This document shows positions 56,493 to 64,000 of a stretch of 64,000 nt of DNA, one piece after another. Made by a program: the position numbers and the translations under genes. A model generated the notes under the pieces. The model saw nothing but the letters and a program-made list of their open reading frames with translations. It had not been told where the DNA came from and did no database searches. The stretch covers positions 46,532 to 110,531 of the forward strand of contig NZ_JAGGQL010000028.1 of the NCBI RefSeq assembly GCF_018613315.1, in the 5' to 3' direction. Each line of letters opens with the position of its first letter. Position 1 is the first letter of the stretch. The stretch is from Bacillus sp. ISL-37. GTDB taxonomy: Bacteria; Bacillota; Bacilli; Bacillales; Cytobacillaceae.

Positions 56493-56583
56493 GCTAATGC
56501 ACCACCCTTTCATCGTTTATATATGGATGAAAGAGTGGAAAGGACAGGGTGGGGAGATGGGTATTGTGGCGGTTTTGTGAACA
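56116..56583. repeat. 474-bp direct repeat, copy 2 (468 bp)
   Basis: Copy 2 of the repeat at 54448, with a 6-base deletion. Its left end coincides with the truncated C-terminus of the HTH pseudogene. Following 56584-56948 is A/T-rich with no gene; it has only a decayed composite-element fragment (TTTTATTTCGAATTCCGAAT near 56690). Confidence 0.9.
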
Positions 56584-56948
56584 TATATAGAATTTGGGAA
56601 AATAGTTGTATTTCTGAGTATTTATTTCAATCTTCGCAAGCATTCTACAGGCTAGTTAACCTCAGGCCCGTTTTGACAGTTCAACATTTTATTTCGAATT
56701 CCGAATGAGACGCTGGAACCTTCCTTTTGTATCTACTTCATCTGATCCTCTTGGTAAAATTGCTGTAACTCCTATTACTTTTTAATGTACGAACACTTAT
56801 AATTGTAGTTAATGTTAGCTATTTTTACGTATCCATAAGTGATATGAGCTATAAAATGAGTAAGCATATATAAATTGATCAAATTATCTCCAGCTAGCTG
56901 CATGAGAGGTAGATTCAAAAATAAAAATTAATGAATGAGGTACATAAG

Positions 56949-58961
56949 ATGTTTAACTTCCAAGACAAAGTAAGCTTCATCTGGTCGATCGCAGAGATTT
57001 TACGTGGACCATATAAACCGGAGGACTACGGTAAAATCGTTTTACCATTAGCAGTATTACGTCGATTTGACTGTGTATTAGAGAGCACAAAAGAGGAAGT
57101 ATTGGCAAAGGCAGAGCAGTTTGCTGCGATGAAAGAAGATGCTCGTGAGCCGATTTTAAATCGTGTTTCAAAACAAAACTTCCATAACACAAGTAAATAT
57201 GACTTCAACAAGCTATTAACAGATTCTGATAACATTGCTGATAACTTACGTGATTATATAAATGGTTTCTCAAAAGCGGCTCGTGATATTATGGATCACT
57301 TCGACTTTGACCGCCAAATCGATAAGCTTGATCAAAACAACTTATTGTACTTAACGATTAAACGCTTTAGTGAAATCGATTTACATCCAGAAACAGTGTC
57401 TAACGTTGAGATGGGTTATGTATTCGAAGAATTAATCCGCCGTTTCAATGAAAATGCAGAAGCAGGTGATCACTATACTCCACGCGAAGTAATTCGCCTT
57501 ATGACGCATTTATTATTCCTACATGACGATGCGAGCATTTTAACAAAGCCAGGTTTAACTCAAACATTGTATGACAGTGCTGCTGGTACAGGTGGTATGG
57601 GTTCTGTAGCACAAGAGTATTTACTAAGTCAAAACCCAACAGCACACTTGGAGTTCTTCGGCCAAGAGATTAACCCTGAATCATATGCAATTTGTAAAGC
57701 AGACTTGCTTATTAAGGGGGAAGACGCTCGTAATATTCGTTTAGGGAATACGTTATCAACCGACCAATTCCCGCGTGATAAATTCGATTACTTAATTTCA
57801 AATCCACCATACGGAGTGGACTGGAAATCATATGAGAAGCCAATTAAAGAAGAATATGAGAAACGGGGTTTTGACGGTCGCTTTGGTCCAGGAACACCAA
57901 GAACGAGTGATGGACAGCTACTATTCTTAATGCACTTACTGTCAAAAATGAAGCCAGTCACAGCAGAAAATCCACAAGGCTCCCGTTTGGCAATCATTAT
58001 GAATGGTTCGCCGTTATTTACGGGTGATGCAGGCTCTGGTGAAAGCGAAATTCGTAAGTATGTGCTGGAGAACGACTTAGTAGAAGGCATCGTGGCACTG
58101 CCGAACGACCTATTCTACAACACAGGTATTGCAACGTACATTTGGATTTTAACGAATAATAAAGCACCTCTTCATAAAGGGAAAGTACGTTTAGTCAATG
58201 CCGTAGACTTCTCGAAAAAAATGAAAAAGTCGATGGGTAGCAAACGTAACGAAATTACAGAAGAGCAAATTAACGAGATAGTTCGTTTATACGGTGATGC
58301 ACAGCCAAACGAGTATGTGAAGATTTTCGATAATGAAGACTTCGGCTATGCAAAAATTACGGTTGAACGTCCATTACGCTTAAACTTCCAAGTTAATGAA
58401 GAACGTCTTGCGAGTGTTGTAGAAGAAAAAGGTTTTGCGAACTTAGCAACATCGAAGAAAAAAGGTGATGCAGGTCATTATGAAATTGAAGAAGGTAAAA
58501 AGCTACAAACACAGATTTTATATATTTTACGCACGTTAGAAAGTGAAACAGTATACAAAAATCGTGATGATTTCACGAAAGTATTAAAAGATTCCTTGAA
58601 AAAAGCGGGCATTTCGATTGGTTCACCTCTATTAAAAGCGATTTTAGCTGGTCTATCTGAAAAAGATGAAACAGCTGATGTATGTATGAAAAATAAGACA
58701 GATATTGAACCAGATACAGATTTACGTGATACAGAAAACGTTCCATTGAAAGAAAATATTCATAATTACTTTGCACGTGAAGTATTACCTCATGTACCTG
58801 ATGCATGGATTGACGAGACAAAAACAAAGATTGGCTATGAAATTCCATTCACTCGCCAGTTTTACAAATACACAGCATTACGCAGTTCAGTTGAAATAAT
58901 GGATGAGATTCGTGAGTTAGATAGGGAGATTTCTGAGCAGTTGAAGAAGGTGTTGGGATGA
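56949..58961 (+). CDS. hsdM: Type I restriction-modification methyltransferase subunit HsdM
   Basis: About 670 residues. An N-terminal HsdM helical domain (FIWSIAEILRGPYKPEDYGK) precedes the N6-adenine methylase domain with SAM motif YDSAAGTGGMGS and catalytic NPPYGVDW (residues about 285-292). The ATG at 56949, 8 bases after GAGG, is preferred to the one 6 codons earlier. First gene of hsdM-hsdS-hsdR, with more A/T-rich codon use than the metabolic genes, consistent with transfer. Confidence 0.95.
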   Translation: MFNFQDKVSFIWSIAEILRGPYKPEDYGKIVLPLAVLRRFDCVLESTKEEVLAKAEQFAAMKEDAREPILNRVSKQNFHNTSKYDFNKLLTDSDNIADNLRDYINGFSKAARDIMDHFDFDRQIDKLDQNNLLYLTIKRFSEIDLHPETVSNVEMGYVFEELIRRFNENAEAGDHYTPREVIRLMTHLLFLHDDASILTKPGLTQTLYDSAAGTGGMGSVAQEYLLSQNPTAHLEFFGQEINPESYAICKADLLIKGEDARNIRLGNTLSTDQFPRDKFDYLISNPPYGVDWKSYEKPIKEEYEKRGFDGRFGPGTPRTSDGQLLFLMHLLSKMKPVTAENPQGSRLAIIMNGSPLFTGDAGSGESEIRKYVLENDLVEGIVALPNDLFYNTGIATYIWILTNNKAPLHKGKVRLVNAVDFSKKMKKSMGSKRNEITEEQINEIVRLYGDAQPNEYVKIFDNEDFGYAKITVERPLRLNFQVNEERLASVVEEKGFANLATSKKKGDAGHYEIEEGKKLQTQILYILRTLESETVYKNRDDFTKVLKDSLKKAGISIGSPLLKAILAGLSEKDETADVCMKNKTDIEPDTDLRDTENVPLKENIHNYFAREVLPHVPDAWIDETKTKIGYEIPFTRQFYKYTALRSSVEIMDEIRELDREISEQLKKVLG

Positions 58962-60154
58962 GTTTACAAGAATTGAAGCTAAAGTATTATTGTGAGGTTA
59001 AAGATGGTACACATGATACACCACAATATGTAGATGTATCAGATAATACATTTCCACTAGTAACATCAAAAGATATTACGAATGGTATTTTAAGTTTTGA
59101 TAATGCCAAACATATTTCTTATGAGGATTATCTCGCTATTAACAAAAGATCTAATGTGGAGAAATATGATGTAATAATGCCAATGATAGGGACTGTAGGT
59201 AATCCAGCAATTGTTTTGACTGATGAACCTTTCTCTATAAAAAATGTAGCATTATTTAAGACATCACCAGATTGGTTGAAAGCAAAATATTTGAAGTATA
59301 TCTTAGATAGTTCTTATATAAAGGAACAGTTTAGCTTGAATAGTCGGGGGGGAGTCCAGTCATTTGTTTCCTTAACTGTGTTGGAAAACCTAATCATATT
59401 AATGCCCAAAGAATTGAAATCAGTAATTAGCTACTTAGACGATAAAACTAAGAAAATTGATGCACTTATAGATAGTAAAGTAAAACTAATAAATTTATTA
59501 GAACAGCAACGCCAATCAATCATCACAGAAGCTGTTACAAAAGGTTTAAATTCGAATGTAAAAATGAAAGATTCTGGTGTTGAGTGGATTGGTGAGATTC
59601 CTGAGCATTGGGAAGTTAAAGCTTTAAAGTATTGCTTTAAAGTAGGGAATGGGAAGGAAATAGAACTTGAGATAGATAAAGAAGATGAATCAGGGGTAAA
59701 TGTTTATGGTTCAGGCGGGATTTTTAAAAAGACTGATAAAATTCTTTTTGTAGGTGAATCTGTCTTATTTGGTCGCAAGGGAACTATAGGTAAACCTTTA
59801 TATGTTAATGATGCCTTTTGGACAGTAGATACCATGTATTATACAAAGTTTTATAAGGACACATGCCCAAAATGGTTCTACTATTTATTGTTAATTTATC
59901 CATGGAATTTAATATTGACTCAAACTGCATTGCCGAGTGTAGTAGGTACAGATGTGGCAAATACAATTTGCGGTATCCCTCCGTTAAAAGAACAAATTGA
60001 AATAGCAAATCATTTAACTTTGATTGATGATAATTTCCATAGATTAAAAAATAGTATTAACAATCAAATCGCAAAACTAAAAGAATACCGCCAGTCCCTT
60101 ATCTACGAAGCTGTAACAGGAAAAATTGATGTAAGTGACATGGAACTTGATTAA
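58958..60154 (+). CDS. hsdS: Type I restriction-modification specificity subunit HsdS
   Basis: A 398-residue protein with two target recognition domains. The first has VKDGTHDTPQYVDVS and TSKDITNGIL; the second begins at EWIGEIPEHWEVKALKYCF and has VVGTDVANTICGIPPLKEQ. Each is followed by a conserved helix (YLDDKTKKIDALI and RLKNSINNQIAKLKEYRQSL). Overlaps hsdM by 4 bases (ATGA). The sequence recognised cannot be read. Confidence 0.92.
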   Translation: MSLQELKLKYYCEVKDGTHDTPQYVDVSDNTFPLVTSKDITNGILSFDNAKHISYEDYLAINKRSNVEKYDVIMPMIGTVGNPAIVLTDEPFSIKNVALFKTSPDWLKAKYLKYILDSSYIKEQFSLNSRGGVQSFVSLTVLENLIILMPKELKSVISYLDDKTKKIDALIDSKVKLINLLEQQRQSIITEAVTKGLNSNVKMKDSGVEWIGEIPEHWEVKALKYCFKVGNGKEIELEIDKEDESGVNVYGSGGIFKKTDKILFVGESVLFGRKGTIGKPLYVNDAFWTVDTMYYTKFYKDTCPKWFYYLLLIYPWNLILTQTALPSVVGTDVANTICGIPPLKEQIEIANHLTLIDDNFHRLKNSINNQIAKLKEYRQSLIYEAVTGKIDVSDMELD

Positions 60155-60169
60155 GTGAGGTGAGTTATT

Positions 60170-63160
60170 ATGGCAGTGGATACTTCAGAAAAAGGTTTTG
60201 AAGCGAATATCGAAATGGCCTTAATTGCGAATGGCTATAAAAAGCGTGTGCTAGAAGGAAGGGAAAGTGCTACTTTCAAGCAGCATGCTATCGATGTAGA
60301 AGAGCTATTTGCTTTTTTAGAGGATACACAGGAAAAACGTATGCGTGCGCTAGAGAAATCGTATGGTCCTTCTTATAAAGAAGAAGTATTGAAACGTATT
60401 AAAGACCAGCTGCATCGTCAAGGTTTGGTCGAATGTTTACGTAGAGGTATAAAAGACCGTGGCGTGACAATACAGCTTGCGTACAATAAGCCACCTACGG
60501 ATATGAATAAAACATTAAATGAGCAGTATGGGAAAAACCGCTTTAACGTTGCTCGCCAAGTGTATTACAGTGATAAGCATAACAATAGCTTAGATATGGC
60601 GCTATTCTTAAACGGTTTGCCGCTTGTTGTGATGGAGCTGAAAAACCCATTAACCAATCAAACAGTGGAACATGCGATGAAGCAGTTAAAGACGGACCGT
60701 GATCCACGTGAGCAGCTGTTTATATTTAATGAGCGTGTTGCTGTCTACTTTGCAGTTGACCCAGATGAAGTATTTATGACAACAAAGCTTGATAAAGCTA
60801 AAACCTACTTCCTGCCATTTAACAAAGGCAATAATGGTGGGAAAGGTAATCCGTTAACTTACGGTGACAATTATCGCACTCATTATTTATGGGAAGAAAT
60901 TTTAGCCCCAGATAGCTTGCTTGACATTTTATACCGATTCATCGTTATTAAGAAAGACGACATTAAAGATTCAAACGGTGAAACGATCGGTGAGCGTAAA
61001 ATGCTTATTTTCCCCCGTTTTCATCAGCTTGATGTTGTACGTAAGTTAGAAGCTGCTGTTGCACAAAAGCTTGTTGGTCATAATTATTTAATTCAGCACT
61101 CTGCAGGATCGGGCAAGACGAACTCGATTTCGTGGCTTGCACACCGTTTAGCGAAGCTACATAACGAGGACAATGAATCAATTTTTAGTAGTGTGATCGT
61201 TATTACCGATCGCCGAGTGTTAGATAAGCAATTGCAAGATGCGGTTTATCAACTGGAGCATAAAGCAGGGATGGTAGAGCCGATTGATAAAGATTCAGAG
61301 CAATTAGCACGCGCCATTAATAATGAGACACGTATTATAATTACGACACTTCAAAAGTTCCCGTTCATCTTAGAAAAAGTAGCGGGCTTAGAGCGTAAAA
61401 AGTATGCGGTCATTATTGATGAAGCGCACTCATCCCAAGGCGGTAAAGCTTCAACTGCATTAACCAATGTGTTATCGGATAAAACGTTAGAAGCAGCTTA
61501 TGAGGAAGACCGTATTGCGGAAGAAAACTTAAATGATGTGGACGAAAAAATCGTTGAAGCAATCATGAAAAGTGGTAAGCAAGATAACGTATCTTTCTTT
61601 GCGTTTACGGCGACACCAAAGCCGAAGACATTAGAGAAATTCGGTACAGTTGGTGTAGATGGTAAGCCAGTAGCATTCCATCAGTATACAATGCGACAAG
61701 CAATTGAAGAAGGTTTTATTTTAGATGTACTTGAAAACTATACGACATATAAAACGTTCTGGAAAATTGCAAAGACAGTAGACGATGATCCAGAGGTATC
61801 ACAAAAACAAGCAACGAAAAAGCTAGCACAATACGTGTCACTTCATCCACATAGCATCGCACAAAAAACAGAAATTATTATCGAGCATTATCGCCATTTC
61901 GTACAGCGCAAAATTGGTGGTCGTGCAAAGGCAATGGTTGTAACAGCTAGCCGTTTACATGCAGTACGCTACAAAATGGCTTTCGATAAGTATATTAATG
62001 AAATGCGCTACGATGATTTAAAAACAGTAGTTGCTTTCTCAGGTACTGTGAAAGATGGCGAGATTAATTATACCGAGCCAGAAATGAATCAGTTCTCTGA
62101 AAAAGAGTTGCCTGAAAAATTTAACTCTGACGAATACAAAGTGCTACTTGTAGCGGAGAAATACCAAACAGGATTTGATGAACCGCTGTTGCACACCATG
62201 TATGTAGACAAGCCATTAAGCGGTATTAAGGCGGTGCAAACACTTTCTCGTTTAAATCGCACATGCCCTGGTAAAGATGATACATTCGTTTTGGATTTTG
62301 TAAATGATCCAGAAGACATAAAAGCGTCTTTCCAGCCTTATTATGAATCCACAAGTCTATCGGAAATTTCTGATCCGAATGTCCTTTATGATATGCAGGC
62401 CGAGCTAGAGCCATATCAAGTATTTACTGAAGAAGAGGTGCAAAAGGTAAATGAGCTTGAAGTAAGGGGTGGTGTGAAGAAGTCTACGAAGGCTCAAGCC
62501 GAGTTAAATGCGGTTCTCGATAAAGGTGTGGAGCGTTTTAAAAAGCTTTCGGGAGAAGAACAATTCGCTTTTAAACAAGTGGCTACTAAATTTACACGTA
62601 CGTATGGCTTTGTACTACAAGTTGTAACATTTATCGATTTAGATCTACACAAGCAATATATTTACCTGACGTACTTGTTACGTAAATTACCACGTGGCCG
62701 AGGAGATAAGGACGTTTATTTGGCGGATGATGTAGCACTTGAATACTACCGCAATCAAAAAGTATTTGAAGGTAGCATTGAGCTTGAGAAAACAGGCCGC
62801 TATGACTTAGACCCTCAGAAACATGGTGCTGGTGGTGGAGCTGAAGATGAGAAGGTTAGTTTATCGAGCGTGTTAGATAAGTTAAATGAACGCTTTGGCA
62901 CGCAATTTACAGAAACAGATTTCCTTTCTCGTGAGCAAGTGAAAGAAGACATGTTAAATGATGAAGACATTCGCCAAAAAGCCAAAAATAACACAAAGGA
63001 AAACTTTAAATTCGCATTTGAAAAATCCTTTATGGACTTCGTTATTGACCGCATGAGCAGCAATCAAGGATTCTTTATGAAGATACTAGAGAATGATGAA
63101 TTTAAAACTGTGATTATGGAAGATATGATGGATGAAGTTTATGGAGCTGTGAATAGTTAG
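60170..63160 (+). CDS. hsdR: Type I restriction subunit HsdR
   Basis: A 996-residue restriction and translocation subunit. An N-terminal PD-(D/E)xK nuclease (DMALFLNGLPLVVMELKN) precedes the SF2 motor: Walker A HSAGSGKTNSISW, Walker B IIDEAHSS, motif III FAFTATPKP, and motif VI around QTLSRLNRTCPG. Start follows GAGGTGAG. Begins 15 bases after hsdS; the complete operon appears intact. Confidence 0.95.
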   Translation: MAVDTSEKGFEANIEMALIANGYKKRVLEGRESATFKQHAIDVEELFAFLEDTQEKRMRALEKSYGPSYKEEVLKRIKDQLHRQGLVECLRRGIKDRGVTIQLAYNKPPTDMNKTLNEQYGKNRFNVARQVYYSDKHNNSLDMALFLNGLPLVVMELKNPLTNQTVEHAMKQLKTDRDPREQLFIFNERVAVYFAVDPDEVFMTTKLDKAKTYFLPFNKGNNGGKGNPLTYGDNYRTHYLWEEILAPDSLLDILYRFIVIKKDDIKDSNGETIGERKMLIFPRFHQLDVVRKLEAAVAQKLVGHNYLIQHSAGSGKTNSISWLAHRLAKLHNEDNESIFSSVIVITDRRVLDKQLQDAVYQLEHKAGMVEPIDKDSEQLARAINNETRIIITTLQKFPFILEKVAGLERKKYAVIIDEAHSSQGGKASTALTNVLSDKTLEAAYEEDRIAEENLNDVDEKIVEAIMKSGKQDNVSFFAFTATPKPKTLEKFGTVGVDGKPVAFHQYTMRQAIEEGFILDVLENYTTYKTFWKIAKTVDDDPEVSQKQATKKLAQYVSLHPHSIAQKTEIIIEHYRHFVQRKIGGRAKAMVVTASRLHAVRYKMAFDKYINEMRYDDLKTVVAFSGTVKDGEINYTEPEMNQFSEKELPEKFNSDEYKVLLVAEKYQTGFDEPLLHTMYVDKPLSGIKAVQTLSRLNRTCPGKDDTFVLDFVNDPEDIKASFQPYYESTSLSEISDPNVLYDMQAELEPYQVFTEEEVQKVNELEVRGGVKKSTKAQAELNAVLDKGVERFKKLSGEEQFAFKQVATKFTRTYGFVLQVVTFIDLDLHKQYIYLTYLLRKLPRGRGDKDVYLADDVALEYYRNQKVFEGSIELEKTGRYDLDPQKHGAGGGAEDEKVSLSSVLDKLNERFGTQFTETDFLSREQVKEDMLNDEDIRQKAKNNTKENFKFAFEKSFMDFVIDRMSSNQGFFMKILENDEFKTVIMEDMMDEVYGAVNS

Positions 63161-63373
63161 CTTTTTAGTTTGGTCGGAGTTAAAAATTTTATAGCATGGG
63201 ACATGTGGTGGGATATGTGGGACAGTTCTTTTGTTCCAAAAAAACCCCTTTCTTTGATATTAAATCATATAAATATCCCACCTGTATGTCTCTAATTAAA
63301 TTTAAAGCGAAACATCATCTAGCTTCTCTTTGGTTATTTAAACACCATCCAGCTTTTATTTCGACTCCCGAAT

Positions 63374-63400
63374 GGGACAAGAGAACCGTCCCTGAGTCCC
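63374..63400. repeat. Family A palindrome before the Mrr fragment
   Basis: GGGACAAGAGAACCGTCCC then TGAGTCCC, reverse orientation. It lies 3 bases before the first sense codon of the Mrr fragment. A decayed GGGACATGTGGTGGG lies earlier at 63197. The gap 63161-63373 has no gene. Confidence 0.8.
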
Positions 63401-63403
63401 TGA

Positions 63404-63797
63404 GAATTGCTGTTTAATCGGCTGGGGTACAAAGTCAAACCCACGCCGGCTAGTAATAACTTTGGAGCAGACCTTATAATTGAGAGCCCATTACGGATTG
63501 TGATACAAGCTAAAAGATACAAGATAAAAGTTGGAATTAAAGCGGTTCAAGAGATTAACTCCCTAATATAAGGTACAAGAATCATGGGTAATAACGAACA
63601 ACTTTTATACAAGCCAGGCCATAAAATTAGCACAATCAGTGAATATAAAATTGATTGATCGGGACGCACTAGTAGACTTAATCCTCAATTCCATTGAACA
63701 ATCCGAATCGAAAAACTCTTTAATCAATTTACGTCTTCTCATTTTAGATAATCAGGCGGATGTGAAGGAGCAAACGCAAATTTCCATGTTAAATTAA
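63404..63797 (+). pseudogene. Mrr-type restriction endonuclease fragment
   Basis: Reads GYKVKPTPASNNFGADLIIE, then IQAKRYKIKVGIKAVQEINS, the Mrr_cat core with catalytic D and QxK. A +1 shift at about 63569 continues as KVQESWVITNNFYTSQAIKL and IKLIDRDALVDLILNSIEQS. The N-terminal DNA-binding half is missing and no start exists. Bracketed on both sides by family A palindromes. Not the same as the Mrr-like gene at 42510. Confidence 0.8.
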
Positions 63798-63798
63798 G

Positions 63799-63826
63799 AG
63801 AGACAGAGGGACGGTTCGTGCGTCTT
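63799..63826. repeat. Family A palindrome after the Mrr fragment
   Basis: AGAGACAGAGGGACGGTTCG then TGCGTCTT. It begins 2 bases after the fragment's stop codon. The last 170 bases of the window have no recognisable feature. Confidence 0.75.
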
Positions 63827-64000
63827 GCGGAAATCGAAATAGTTAAGAGAAGAGCTCAGATTTTTCTTGTTTGAATCCAAGCCGTTCCAAAAATAGATGG
63901 AGGATAAAACTCTTTATAGAGGTGTAAGAATTGGAAATAAAAAACTTCCTTAATTGATTTGTGTCTGAGGTTACATGTTTATTGTTAATGACGTTCTACA

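Noticed and set aside
56949..63160. Novel defence system at the type I locus
   Set aside because: All three subunits show standard HsdM, HsdS and HsdR motifs, so it is an ordinary type I system.

Overview
The window reads as chromosomal DNA of a Bacillus-like member of the Bacillaceae. Supporting signs are two T-box leaders on branched-chain amino acid genes, a lutP-lutR-lutABC lactate cluster, a phoX-tatA-tatC block, bioB-bioY with a BirA-type operator, a ycnI-ycnJ copper pair, a CYP152 peroxygenase, a spore-coat laccase remnant, and good GGAGG-type ribosome binding sites. Species cannot be named from sequence alone.

Layout. 0-15 kb: MFS exporter and its divergent, frameshifted HxlR regulator; a VTT membrane protein; an oxidoreductase; ilvA; phoX-tatA-tatC; biotin genes; an Lrp regulator divergent from an EamA exporter; a broken ASCH gene; small enzymes. 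15-21.5 kb: lactate uptake and oxidation (lutP, lutR, lutA, lutB, lutC), with a palindromic operator before lutP and, further upstream, an 823-bp array of sixteen 52-bp units. 21.5-29 kb: branched-chain amino acid synthesis in two T-box transcription units, ilvE-ilvD and ilvB-ilvN-ilvC-dehydratase. 29-35.6 kb: small unknown genes, a TPR protein, ycnI and ycnJ. 36-47.5 kb: MFS, two GNATs, GH31 alpha-glucosidase, a two-domain reader-nuclease with a coupled zinc ribbon, a 5'-nucleotidase and a P450. 47.6-50.8 kb: a compact four-gene operon of a WXG/LXG-like glycine-zipper protein, a cytosolic partner and two paralogous membrane proteins. 51-64 kb: accessory DNA with a truncated laccase, CBO0543-type membrane proteins, a duplicated replication-like HTH gene flanking a two-TM gene, a complete type I restriction-modification operon (hsdM-hsdS-hsdR) and an Mrr fragment.

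A striking feature is the density of short palindromic repeats between genes. Family A has a GGGACGGTTCT core, family B AGCACAGGGTACGTCCCC, family C GACAGCG...CGCTGTC. A and B often occur as a pair about 100 bp apart, forming a composite element. Family B, read on the minus strand, is a hairpin followed by a T-run and lies just past the stop codon of minus-strand genes. Family A borders two gene fragments (laccase and Mrr).

The least explained items are the 52-bp hairpin array upstream of lutP, the WXG-like four-gene operon, the reader-nuclease pair, and the composite palindromic element.
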